From JANQPX01 sp039028235 (GTDB lineage Bacteria > Pseudomonadota > Alphaproteobacteria > Geminicoccales > Geminicoccaceae), in the NCBI GenBank assembly GCA_039028235.1, contig JBCCIN010000146.1, positions 1 to 11,431 on the forward strand: a stretch of DNA of 11,431 bases. Direction: 5' to 3'. The position numbers were made by a program, and so were the translations under genes. Under the pieces are notes generated by a model that was given only the letters and a program-made list of their open reading frames with translations, made no database searches and was not told the origin of the DNA. Below, piece after piece: positions 1 through 7,479 of the stretch. Each line of letters opens with the position of its first letter. The stretch's first letter is position 1.

Positions 1-427
1 TATCGAAGACCATGCTGGCATGCCGGTGAACGAGATCTACGCGCTCTACGGGCAGGAGGGCTATCGCAGCCTCGAAGCCGAGGCCGTCGAACAGGTGATC
101 AGTACCCATAACTGCGTCATCCTAGCGGTCGCCGGCGGCATCGTCGCAGCGCCGGACAACTACAACACCCTGCTCGCCCGTTTCCACACGGTCTGGCTGA
201 AGGCTAGTCCAGACGAGCATATGGAGCGGGTGCTGGCGCAGGGTGATATGCGGCCCATGGCTGGCAATCCCGAGGCAATGGATCAGTTGAAATCGATGTT
301 GAGAAGTCGGGAGGCGCTCTACGAACGGGCGGACGCCAAGCTCGACACGTCACGCAGATCGCTGGAGACGTCGAGGGACGAACTTCTGGCATTGATTCGA
401 AAACGGCGGTTTCTTGGCGGGATCTGA
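1..427 (+). CDS. BoxR/BzdR-family regulator, shikimate-kinase-like C-terminal domain (5' end missing)
   Basis: Partial gene. The reading frame is open from base 2 and ends in TGA at 425-427, giving about 141 C-terminal residues; the ATG at 20 is internal because related sequence (IEDHAGM) precedes it. The visible part resembles shikimate kinase: an EIYALYGQEGYRSLE segment, an AVAGGIV core strand, a VWLKASPDEHMERV segment, then a lid-like QGDMRPMAGNPEAMDQL and a final SREALYERADAKLDTS helix. This version of the fold, with QGDMRPMAGN, is characteristic of BoxR/BzdR. Those proteins join an XRE helix-turn-helix to a kinase-like domain that senses benzoyl-CoA and controls benzoate genes. The helix-turn-helix would lie upstream of the window and is not seen. 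A genuine AroK is less likely, since no aroB follows. The gene overlaps the next by one base (TGATG), so regulator and enzyme appear co-translated. Family call confident; the ligand, probably an aryl-CoA, is inferred. Confidence 0.82.
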   Translation, partial: IEDHAGMPVNEIYALYGQEGYRSLEAEAVEQVISTHNCVILAVAGGIVAAPDNYNTLLARFHTVWLKASPDEHMERVLAQGDMRPMAGNPEAMDQLKSMLRSREALYERADAKLDTSRRSLETSRDELLALIRKRRFLGGI

Positions 428-2499
428 TGACAGATATGACACTGACGCGACGGAGTGAAGGGCGTTACGGCTATGTCTGTTTGGACAGCCCGCCCGTCAA
501 TGCAATCGGGCAGGCGATGCGCCAGGCGCTGCTCGATGCCGTTCTTTGGGCAGAGGCAGAAGGGCTGGAGCGGGTCATTCTTTCCGGACGAGGCCGGACC
601 TTTGCTGCAGGCGGCGATACCCGTGAGTTCGATCTTCCGCCGGTGCCGCCGCATTTGCCGGATGTGATGAACCGGATCGAGCAGAGCCCCGTCCATTGGA
701 TTGCAGCGATCGGTGGTGCTGCCCTAGGCGGTGGTGCAGAACTCGCCCTTGCCTGCCGCTATCGGATCGCCCGCTCGGATGCAACGATCGGCTTTCCGGA
801 AGTGATCATCGGTGTCGTGCCGGGGGCAGGCGGCACCCAGCGTTTGCCGCGTCTGGTCGGCCTTGAGAAAGCGCTCGAGATGATCCCGAGCGGCAAGAGC
901 ATCACCGGTAAGAAGGCCAAAGCCATCGGCCTCGTCGACGAACTCGACGACGACCCCGTAGCCTGCGCCGAGATGATCAACAGCGAATGGCTGGACATGG
1001 CCGTCCCTGTCGGCGAGCTGAATTCAGGGCGGACGGCGCCTGCTGCCTATGAAGCAGCACGCAGCGTGGCGACGAAGAAGATGCGCGGCCAGGAAGCGCC
1101 GTTGAAGGCAATCGAGCTTCTGGAACGCTCGGAGACGACTTCACTCGACGATGGGCTGGCGGTCGAACGCGATGTATTCCTCACCCTTCGCACCAGCGAT
1201 CAGGCGAAGGCGCTTCGCCACATCTTCTTTGCCGAGCGCGGCGCCAAAGCACCTGATTGGATCGATGAGGCACCTGATGCGATCGACCATGTCGCGATTG
1301 TCGGCGGCGGCACCATGGGAAGTGGCATTGCCTATGCGCTTTTGAACGCAGGGATGGCCGTCACGCTCCTGGAGACCGATGCGTCGGCCGCGGATCGAGC
1401 CAAGGCCAACGTTGCGCGCATCATCGAGGCCACCCTGACGCGCGGCTTGATCGATGAGAACGCCGCCAATGCGCGTCGAGAGCGCTTGTCCGTCACCGAC
1501 GACTATGAACGTGCTGGAGATGCAGACCTCGCCATCGAAGCGGCGTTCGAGAGCATGGACGTCAAGAAAGTGGTGTTCGAAAAACTCGCATCAGCGATGC
1601 GGCCTGGGACCGTGCTCGCGACCAACACTTCCTATCTCGACGTCAATGAGATCGCCGAGACCGTCGACGATCCATCACGCGTCCTTGGCCTCCATTTCTT
1701 CGCGCCCGCCCACATCATGAAGCTCCTGGAGATCGTGCGCGGCAAGCGGAGTTCGAAAAAAACGCTTGCCTCCGGCTTTGCGCTCGCGAAGCGTCTTAGA
1801 AAAATTCCGGTGCTGGCCGGTGTGTGCGACGGCTTCATCGGCAACCGCATCCTCGCCCGCTATCGCGAGGCCGCCGACACATTGCTGATGGACGGTGCTG
1901 TGCCATGGGACGTCGATGAGGCGATGGTTGCGTTCGGCTACGCCATGGGCCCCTACGAGACGCAAGACCTCTCCGGTCTCGACATTGCGCATGCCAATCG
2001 TCGTCGACTGGATGCGACCCGTGATCCCAAGCGCCGTTACATCCCAATCGGCGATCGCATGGTCGAAGAGGGGCGGCTCGGACGAAAAGCCGGCGTTGGC
2101 TGGTATCGCTATCCCGGTGGAGGCGGCAAGGTCGTCGATCCGATGATCGAGGATCTGATCCGCGAAGAAGCCCACTTCGCCAAGGTCGAGCGGCGGACCT
2201 TTACCGCGGATGAGATCCGACACCATCTCCTGCATGCCGCGATCAATGAGGCCGCCGATATTCTCCATGAGGGCATTGCCGACAAGGCCGCGGATATCGA
2301 TCTAGTCACCGTCAATGGCTACGGCTTCCCGCGCTACCGCGGCGGGTTGATGCACTATGCCGACAGCCTCGGTCCGAGCAACGTGTTGGAAGCTTTGCAC
2401 GCGCTCGCAGAAGAGGACCCGTTGGTGTGGAAGCCGAGCCCACTGATCGAAGATTGTGCCGCGCGCGGCATCGCCTTTGCCGAGTGGCGACTTGGTTGA
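427..2499 (+). CDS. Fused enoyl-CoA hydratase / 3-hydroxyacyl-CoA dehydrogenase (FadJ/FadB-like)
   Basis: A 690-residue cytoplasmic beta-oxidation enzyme that hydrates an enoyl-CoA and oxidises the 3-hydroxyacyl-CoA with NAD+. Residues about 10-190 are a crotonase domain: the oxyanion-hole segment AALGGGAELALAC carries the first catalytic Glu (E105), and FPEVIIGVVPGAGGTQRL carries the second (E125). The Rossmann dehydrogenase starts near 287 with VAIVGGGTMGSG. Its active-site residues are S402 (TNTSYL), H423 and E435 (HFFAPAHIMKLLE) and N473 (GFIGNR); a C-terminal dehydrogenase domain follows, with LGRKAGVGWY at 551-560 and GFPRYRGG at 633-640. All key residues are present, so both activities are likely. 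The ATG at 427 overlaps the stop of the upstream regulator; ATG at 436 is an alternative start with no better ribosome site. No thiolase is in the window. With a BoxR-like regulator before it and iorAB after it, it probably handles an aromatic or ring-cleavage acyl-CoA rather than bulk fatty acids, but the substrate is inferred. Confidence 0.93.
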   Translation: MTDMTLTRRSEGRYGYVCLDSPPVNAIGQAMRQALLDAVLWAEAEGLERVILSGRGRTFAAGGDTREFDLPPVPPHLPDVMNRIEQSPVHWIAAIGGAALGGGAELALACRYRIARSDATIGFPEVIIGVVPGAGGTQRLPRLVGLEKALEMIPSGKSITGKKAKAIGLVDELDDDPVACAEMINSEWLDMAVPVGELNSGRTAPAAYEAARSVATKKMRGQEAPLKAIELLERSETTSLDDGLAVERDVFLTLRTSDQAKALRHIFFAERGAKAPDWIDEAPDAIDHVAIVGGGTMGSGIAYALLNAGMAVTLLETDASAADRAKANVARIIEATLTRGLIDENAANARRERLSVTDDYERAGDADLAIEAAFESMDVKKVVFEKLASAMRPGTVLATNTSYLDVNEIAETVDDPSRVLGLHFFAPAHIMKLLEIVRGKRSSKKTLASGFALAKRLRKIPVLAGVCDGFIGNRILARYREAADTLLMDGAVPWDVDEAMVAFGYAMGPYETQDLSGLDIAHANRRRLDATRDPKRRYIPIGDRMVEEGRLGRKAGVGWYRYPGGGGKVVDPMIEDLIREEAHFAKVERRTFTADEIRHHLLHAAINEAADILHEGIADKAADIDLVTVNGYGFPRYRGGLMHYADSLGPSNVLEALHALAEEDPLVWKPSPLIEDCAARGIAFAEWRLG

Positions 2500-2559
2500 C
2501 CGAGCAAAAGATCTCGCCCTTGCACAGATTCTGTTGCTACGCTTTCCCATGCGAACAAC

Positions 2560-2581
2560 CGCTATTCGCGGCGAATGAGCG
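2560..2581 (+). other. Stem-loop in the iorA leader
   Basis: An inverted repeat in the 100-base gap before iorA. CGCTATTCG (2560-2568) pairs with CGAAT (2572-2576) and AGCG (2578-2581), with G2577 bulged and a CGG loop, giving nine pairs. It ends 18 bases before the iorA ATG and no T run follows, so it is not an intrinsic terminator. It could affect iorA translation or mRNA stability, or be chance in GC-rich DNA. No other feature is visible in the gap. Confidence 0.35.
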
Positions 2582-2599
2582 AGACGAAAGCTTGAAGCC

Positions 2600-4747
2600 A
2601 TGGCAGAGCGTTCGTTTAAAAAAGAGATAGAACAACTCCGCCTCGGTGCGGGGACGGAGTTTCGCGGCGAAGGTATCCTCGCGATCACCAAGGCGCTGCT
2701 CGAAAATGGCGTCGGCTATGTCGGGGGTTATCAGGGAGCGCCGATCAGTCATTTGATGGACGTCCTGGCTGATGCCGAAGAGATTCTCGACGAGCTTGGC
2801 GTGCGCTTCGAAGCGAATGCTTCGGAGGCGGCGGCGACCGCGATGCTGGCGGCTTCGGTTCATTATCCGATCCGAGGTGCTGTGACCTACAAGGGGCCGG
2901 TCGGCGTGAATGTGGCGTCCGATGCGCTCGCTAATCTAGCATCCGGCGGTGTCACTGGCGGGGCACTGATCATTGTCGGCGAGGATTATGGCGAGGGTTC
3001 CTCGATCATGCAGGAGCGCAGCCATGCCTTCGCCATGAAGTCGTCGGTCTGGCTGCTCGACCCGCGCCCCAATCTGCCATCGATCGTCGATGCCGTGGGC
3101 CATGGTTTCGCCTTGAGCGAAGCTTCGAACTCGCCGGTTATGATGTTGGTGCGCATCCGCGCCTGTCATGTGCATGGCGCGTTCGAAGCGCGGGATAATG
3201 TGCGCCCGCCCCTAACTGTCCGCGATGCGCTCGCCAATCCCAGGCGGGACACAACCCGCGTCGTGCTTCCGCCTTACTCCTATCAGCATGAGCAGACCAA
3301 GGTTGCCGAACGCCTGCCCGCAGCCGTCGACTACATCAAAGAGCATGGCCTCAACGAGCGGTTCGGCCCATCGGATCAGACGATCGGCCTCGCGCTCCAA
3401 GGCGGCATGTACAATGCGGTGATCCGAGCGTTGCAGCGGCTCGGCCTCGCCAATGTCTACGGCGATACCGACATCCCACTCTATGTGATGAACGTGACCT
3501 GGCCGATCGTCGAGGATGAATTTCTCGATTTCTGCGAAGGTAAAGATGCGGTGTTGGTGGTCGAAGAGGGCATGCCTGCCTTCATCGAGCAAAGCCTGCG
3601 CGCGACGTTGCACAAGGCCGGATCATCGACGGCGATCGACGGCAAGGGCGCCCTCCCGGAAGCCGGTGAACTGACTGGCGAGGTCATGCTCGACGGCGTG
3701 ACGACCTTTCTTAAGAGTCGCATGCCCACATTGCTGCCAGCCGACATTCGTTCACCCAACCGCGAGGACAAATCGCCTCGTCCCGATCTTGCCGATGTCG
3801 TGCCGCCAAGGCCACCGAGCTTCTGCACCGGTTGCCCGGAGCGACCGATTTTTGCGGCGATGAAACTGGTCGAGGAGAAGCATGGCGAGCATCAGGTCGC
3901 CGGCGACATCGGCTGTCATCTGTTCGCGAGCATGCCGCCCTTCCACATCGGCGGCAGCACGATGGGTTATGGCTTGGGCGGGGCCTCGAATGCCGCCTTC
4001 GACGGCGGCGGCGAGAAGCGAGCGATTTCGATCCTCGGCGATGGCGGTTTTTGGCATAACGGCCTCAACTCCTCGATCACCAACGCCGTCTTCAACAAGT
4101 CGGACGGCGTCACCATCATCGTCGACAACTACTATTCTGCGGCGACGGGCGGTCAGGACAATCTCTCCAGCCGCGCCGACAATCCGAACAAATCGACGAA
4201 GCACCCGATCAAGAAGGCACTTCAAGGTGTCGGTGTCGACTGGGTCCGGCAGATCGATCGGACCTATGACGTCACCAAGATGCACGACACCTTGGAAGAG
4301 GCTCTGACGACCGACTACAAAGGCCCCAAAGTGATCGTCGCCTCGTCAGAATGCATGCTGAACAAGCAGCGTCGCGAGCGTCCGAAGATGCAGGCGGCGA
4401 TTCGCGAGGGCCGGCGCGTCGAAAAACCGAAATTCGGCGTCGATCAGGATGTCTGCACCGGCGATCACGCCTGCATGCGGCTCTCGGGCTGTCCATCTCT
4501 AACGCTGAAAACGTTGGACGATCCGCTGCGCGATGATCCCGTTGCCTGGATCGACCAGACCTGTGTTGGCTGCGGCAATTGTGGCGAGGTCGCCGATGCG
4601 GCGGCACTCTGTCCCTCCTTCTACCGCGCCGACCTCATTCACAATCCGAATCGTTTCGACGTTTGGCTGGCCCGGTTTCGCCGCCGTGTCATCGATTGGC
4701 TGCAGCGGCGACGTGACAAGAAACGCTTGAGCTGGGCATCCCCGTGA
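2600..4747 (+). CDS. iorA: Indolepyruvate ferredoxin oxidoreductase, alpha subunit (TPP and Fe-S domains)
   Basis: A 715-residue thiamine-diphosphate enzyme subunit. The family converts arylpyruvate + CoA + oxidised ferredoxin to arylacetyl-CoA + CO2 + reduced ferredoxin in the cytoplasm. Residues about 20-200 are the N-terminal pyrimidine-binding domain, with GGYQGAPISHLMD at 42-54 and E76 in the expected activating-glutamate position. A middle domain follows. The TPP-binding domain runs about 405-590: FCTGCPERP (408-416), GDIGCH (435-440), GDGGFWHNGLNSS (480-492) and VDNYYSAATGGQ (508-519), the last matching the IOR form rather than pyruvate synthase. The C-terminus (610-680) carries ferredoxin-like motifs: C655, C658, C661, C671 are complete, while the first set is C619-x2-D622-x2-C625-x5-C631, with Asp in place of the second Cys. 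ATG 2600 is the only plausible start after an in-frame stop at 2576; the ribosome site is weak (GAAAG). It overlaps iorB by 4 bases (GTGA), so the subunits are translationally coupled. Confident family call; the exact oxoacid is unknown. Confidence 0.93.
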   Translation: MAERSFKKEIEQLRLGAGTEFRGEGILAITKALLENGVGYVGGYQGAPISHLMDVLADAEEILDELGVRFEANASEAAATAMLAASVHYPIRGAVTYKGPVGVNVASDALANLASGGVTGGALIIVGEDYGEGSSIMQERSHAFAMKSSVWLLDPRPNLPSIVDAVGHGFALSEASNSPVMMLVRIRACHVHGAFEARDNVRPPLTVRDALANPRRDTTRVVLPPYSYQHEQTKVAERLPAAVDYIKEHGLNERFGPSDQTIGLALQGGMYNAVIRALQRLGLANVYGDTDIPLYVMNVTWPIVEDEFLDFCEGKDAVLVVEEGMPAFIEQSLRATLHKAGSSTAIDGKGALPEAGELTGEVMLDGVTTFLKSRMPTLLPADIRSPNREDKSPRPDLADVVPPRPPSFCTGCPERPIFAAMKLVEEKHGEHQVAGDIGCHLFASMPPFHIGGSTMGYGLGGASNAAFDGGGEKRAISILGDGGFWHNGLNSSITNAVFNKSDGVTIIVDNYYSAATGGQDNLSSRADNPNKSTKHPIKKALQGVGVDWVRQIDRTYDVTKMHDTLEEALTTDYKGPKVIVASSECMLNKQRRERPKMQAAIREGRRVEKPKFGVDQDVCTGDHACMRLSGCPSLTLKTLDDPLRDDPVAWIDQTCVGCGNCGEVADAAALCPSFYRADLIHNPNRFDVWLARFRRRVIDWLQRRRDKKRLSWASP

Positions 4748-6330
4748 CGGCGAAACGCGCCCAGCTCAAGCCGAAAGCACCTGATGCTCGCCTTGCCGAG
4801 ATCCTGAAGCTTGCGATTTTCGCGGTCGGTGGCCAAGGCGGCGGCGTGCTGAATGGCTGGATCGTCGATCTCGCTGAGCGCAATGGCTATGACGTGCAGG
4901 CGACTTCGATCGCTGGAGTCGCTCAGCGCACAGGTGCGACCTTCTACTATATCGAAATGCTGCCCAAGTCCGACCGTCGGCCGGTGTTCTCACTCGCACC
5001 CGGCGCAGGCGACGTCGATATCGTGATCGCCGCTGAGCTGATGGAAGCGGGTCGGGCCATATTGCGCGGCTTTGTCGTTCCCAGCCGCACTAAAATCATC
5101 CTCTCGACCCATCGGCAGTTTGCGACCGTCGAGAAGGTCGTGCCTGGCGACGGTATCTCCGATCCGGAGAAGGTGGTCGAAGCGGTGCACGAACAGTCCG
5201 CCGAGATGCTCGCCTTCGACATGCAGCAGATTGCCGAAGACGAAGGGACCGTCATTTCGGCCGCTTTGTTCGGAGCGCTCGCCGGCTCCGGCTTTCTGCC
5301 ATTTAGCGTCGAGAGCTTTCGCGAGACCGTTCAAGCCTCTGGACGCGGCGTTGAAGCGTCGCTTGCCGCCTTCGAACGCGCGCGCAAAGGGGCAAGCGAG
5401 GGCGAAGACGCAAAGGAGGCCCCTGTTACTCCAGTCTCCGAAGGGAAGGAGCAAATCCGAGGTCCGGCCTCCCTGATCGAAACGTGGCGAGCATTGGAAG
5501 CCCGCATCTCGGCCTTGCCTGATCCCGCTCACCATATGGCGACGGCCGGGCTCAAAAAGGTCGTCGGCTTTCAGGACGCAGCTTATGGCAGCGCGTATCT
5601 GAGCCGTCTGGAAACACTCGCCAAGCTGGACTCCAAAGCGGGCGGCACAAAGAAAAACTTCTCCTTCACGACGGCTGCTGCAAAGCATCTCGCCAATGCG
5701 ATGGCCTATGACGATGTCATCCGTGTTGCTGATGTGAAGACGCGGGCGGGTCGCTTTGAAGAAATCGAAGCCGAGGTCGGCGCCACACCCGATCACCATG
5801 TCACGCGGGTGACGGAATACACCCACCCGGGTGCCGCCGAAGTCGTCAGCCTGCTGCCATCGGGCATCGGCGCTCGCATCGAGGCGAATGATCGCCTGAT
5901 GGGCCTGATCGATAGGCTGGTGAACCGTGGCCGGCATATTCGCACCGATCGCGTCGGCGGGTTTTTGCAGCTTTATGCACTGGCCGGCCTTCGCCGATGG
6001 CGCCGCTCGCTGCTTCGTCATGGGCGCGAGATGGCGCATATCGATGACTGGATCAGGCAGGCCGAGGAACGTCTGCCGCGAGATTATGACCTCGCCGTCG
6101 AAACATTAAATGCGCGCCGGCTGATCAAAGGCTACGCCGACACCCATGCAAGAGGGCTTTCGAAGTTCGATCGCGTCATGGAGGGTATCGACGTCGTTGA
6201 TGGTCGTGAGGATGCTGCCGACTGGGCCGGTCGCCTGATCTGGGCTGCACTCAAGGATGCCAAAGGAGAGGCTCTCGATGGCGCACTCAAGACCATCAGG
6301 TCTTTTGCCGAGGACAAAGCAGTCGCGTGA
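4744..6330 (+). CDS. iorB: Indolepyruvate ferredoxin oxidoreductase, beta subunit with long C-terminal extension
   Basis: The 528-residue partner of IorA. Residues about 22-215 are the gamma-type 2-oxoacid oxidoreductase domain, with AVGGQGGGVLNGW at 27-39 and the family signature GVAQRTGATFYYIE at 58-71. A charged, Ala/Gly/Glu-rich linker (about 214-240) leads into a helical C-terminal domain of about 285 residues, the DUF6537-like extension of long proteobacterial IorB proteins; archaeal IorB stops near 200 residues. The function of the extension is not known. The GTG start at 4744 shares its bases with the iorA TGA stop, which fixes the start and implies equal amounts of both subunits. No Cys cluster is visible, so all Fe-S centres sit in IorA. 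Confidence is high for the catalytic domain and moderate for the name of the extension. Confidence 0.91.
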   Translation: MTAKRAQLKPKAPDARLAEILKLAIFAVGGQGGGVLNGWIVDLAERNGYDVQATSIAGVAQRTGATFYYIEMLPKSDRRPVFSLAPGAGDVDIVIAAELMEAGRAILRGFVVPSRTKIILSTHRQFATVEKVVPGDGISDPEKVVEAVHEQSAEMLAFDMQQIAEDEGTVISAALFGALAGSGFLPFSVESFRETVQASGRGVEASLAAFERARKGASEGEDAKEAPVTPVSEGKEQIRGPASLIETWRALEARISALPDPAHHMATAGLKKVVGFQDAAYGSAYLSRLETLAKLDSKAGGTKKNFSFTTAAAKHLANAMAYDDVIRVADVKTRAGRFEEIEAEVGATPDHHVTRVTEYTHPGAAEVVSLLPSGIGARIEANDRLMGLIDRLVNRGRHIRTDRVGGFLQLYALAGLRRWRRSLLRHGREMAHIDDWIRQAEERLPRDYDLAVETLNARRLIKGYADTHARGLSKFDRVMEGIDVVDGREDAADWAGRLIWAALKDAKGEALDGALKTIRSFAEDKAVA

Positions 6331-6333
6331 TGC

Positions 6334-6368
6334 TTCTTTGCCGATTGTCAGTGTGACGTGCAGAAGAA
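6334..6368 (+). other. Weak stem-loop after iorB
   Basis: TTCTT-TGC (6334-6341) pairs with GCA-g-AAGAA (6360-6368), eight pairs with one bulged G. The loop itself holds a small GTCA/TGAC hairpin (6347-6355). It begins three bases after the iorB stop, in the 96-base gap before the TRAP genes. No T run follows, so a Rho-independent terminator is not supported. It may mark a transcript boundary or protect the iorAB mRNA 3' end. I could not pick out a convincing promoter for the TRAP genes in the rest of the gap (6369-6410), although it is richer in A/T than the coding DNA around it. Confidence 0.25.
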
Positions 6369-6426
6369 CCACAAACAAGGTAACGTCTAAAGCAACGATA
6401 ACTATCTTAACGGGAGGGACTTGACG

Positions 6427-7407
6427 ATGTTGAAGAGATCGACGGCATTCTTGGGTGGGCTTGCCGTACTGATAGGCGTTTCCGCAGGTGATACCCAAGC
6501 CGAGGAAGCGCAGCTCCAGGCGTCAAGCTGCTTTCCACAAGGGTCCTTCTTCTCTAAGCGCTTCGAAACCCTGATCGAACAGGTCAACGAACAGGGCAAG
6601 GGCGTCGTGCAGATCAATTATGTCGGCGGCGCACCGGCGATCGGTAATCCCCTGACGGTCATGCAGAAGGTCTCGCAGGGCGTTTATGATCTGAATAACT
6701 GCACAGGTGCCTATTACCAAAACGTCCTGCCAGAAGCGGATGCCTGGAAACTTCTGGAAAAGACGCCGACCGAAATTCGCGAGAACGGCGGCTGGGACTA
6801 TATGAACGGCCTGCATAACGAGAAGAACCTCCAGGTACTGGCCCGCCACCATTACGGCACGCAGTTCCATCTCTTCCTCGCGGACGGTCATAAGATCGAC
6901 AAGCCTGACCTGACCGGCCTTCATTTGCGCAGCGTGCCCATCTACACGAACTTCTTCAAATCGCTGGGTGCGACCACGCAGGACGCCAACATCGCACAGA
7001 TCTTCACGCTGATGGAAAACGGCACGGTCAAGGGCTATGGCTGGCCGGTTTTGGGCCATCAGCCCGGCTGGGAAACCGTCACCAAATATCGCGTCGATCC
7101 CGGCTTCTATGATGTCGACCTTATGATCTTCGCCAATCTGGCGCGCTGGAACGAACTTTCCGAAGAAGCACAAAAGCTGATCGAAGACGCGGCACTCGCG
7201 CTCGAACAGGATGCGATGGCCAATGATGCCAAGCTCAACGAGGAAGTCGCAGCCAAGCAGATCGAGACCGGCTTCGAGATTATCGAATTTACCGGCGAGG
7301 ACCAGGACACCTGGTTGAGCACCGCGCGCGAGGCTGGCTGGGATGGCGTGAATGCGGTCAGCCCTGAACACGGTGCCAATCTTCGCGACTATTTCGCCGC
7401 AGACTAA
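6427..7407 (+). CDS. dctP: TRAP transporter periplasmic substrate-binding protein (DctP type)
   Basis: A 326-residue binding protein that captures a carboxylate ligand in the periplasm and delivers it to the DctQM membrane subunits. Residues 1-25 form a Sec signal peptide: MLKRS, a hydrophobic stretch and a likely cut after TQA. The mature part has the DctP-family pattern: FETLIEQVNEQGKG (46-59), GGAPAIGNP (67-75), a GLHLRSVP segment (164-171) whose R168 sits where the family's ligand-carboxylate-binding Arg is found, and TLMENGTVKGYGWP (194-207) near the ligand-defining loop. C35 and C92 are the only cysteines after the signal and could form a disulfide. The ATG at 6427 was chosen over an in-frame TTG at 6421 because the ribosome site GGAGG (6413-6417) is 9 bases before the ATG but only 3 before the TTG. 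It is followed by dctQ and dctM. The ligand is unknown; position suggests an aryl-oxoacid, aromatic acid, or quinate/shikimate. Confidence 0.92.
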   Translation: MLKRSTAFLGGLAVLIGVSAGDTQAEEAQLQASSCFPQGSFFSKRFETLIEQVNEQGKGVVQINYVGGAPAIGNPLTVMQKVSQGVYDLNNCTGAYYQNVLPEADAWKLLEKTPTEIRENGGWDYMNGLHNEKNLQVLARHHYGTQFHLFLADGHKIDKPDLTGLHLRSVPIYTNFFKSLGATTQDANIAQIFTLMENGTVKGYGWPVLGHQPGWETVTKYRVDPGFYDVDLMIFANLARWNELSEEAQKLIEDAALALEQDAMANDAKLNEEVAAKQIETGFEIIEFTGEDQDTWLSTAREAGWDGVNAVSPEHGANLRDYFAAD

Positions 7408-7415
7408 GAATAGAA

Positions 7416-7448
7416 AGCGGGTTGCCCTGGCAAGGGGGGCAGTCCGCT
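7416..7448 (+). promoter_or_regulatory. Strong 12-bp stem-loop between dctP and dctQ
   Basis: AGCGGGTTGCCC (7416-7427) pairs along its whole length with GGGCAGTCCGCT (7437-7448). There are ten Watson-Crick pairs and two adjacent G-T wobbles, with a 9-base loop (7428-7436). It starts eight bases after the dctP stop. The sequence after it (7449-7464) is moderately T-rich but has no uninterrupted T run, so it is at most a leaky terminator. A 3' stem-loop of this kind can protect the dctP mRNA from 3'-to-5' decay and reduce read-through, making more binding protein than membrane subunits. The only purine-rich ribosome-site-like stretch before dctQ (AAGGGGGG, 7432-7439) lies in the loop and 3' arm. 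Confidence 0.7.
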
Positions 7449-7479
7449 ATCTCCTTGCTTGTTTTCGGGCGTTCTCGTG

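Noticed and set aside
1..427. Reading the first gene as biosynthetic shikimate kinase AroK
   Set aside because: The QGDMRPMAGNPEAMDQL version of the lid region is BoxR/BzdR-like, no aroB follows, and the gene is fused by overlap to a catabolic operon. The missing N-terminus would settle it.
4990..6039. Long minus-strand open frame (349 codons) opposite iorB
   Set aside because: It lies entirely antisense to iorB, which has clear family motifs and coupled translation. The composition is Arg/Gln/His-rich shadow sequence with no recognisable domain.
2600..6330. Pyruvate or 2-oxoglutarate:ferredoxin oxidoreductase
   Set aside because: The domain order (pyrimidine and TPP domains with C-terminal Fe-S motifs in one chain, gamma-type domain in the other) and the DNYYSAATGGQ and GVAQRTGAT motifs fit the indolepyruvate type.
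6421..6426. TTG start for dctP
   Set aside because: The GGAGG ribosome site is only 3 bases before TTG 6421 but 9 bases before ATG 6427.
6523..7371. Minus-strand open frame (282 codons) opposite dctP
   Set aside because: It is antisense to a well-supported binding-protein gene and shows no domain; long shadow frames are common in GC-rich DNA.
7416..7464. Full Rho-independent terminator after dctP
   Set aside because: The stem is strong, but the following sequence has no run of T longer than four and is broken by C and G. dctQM also must be transcribed, so it is listed as a regulatory stem-loop instead.
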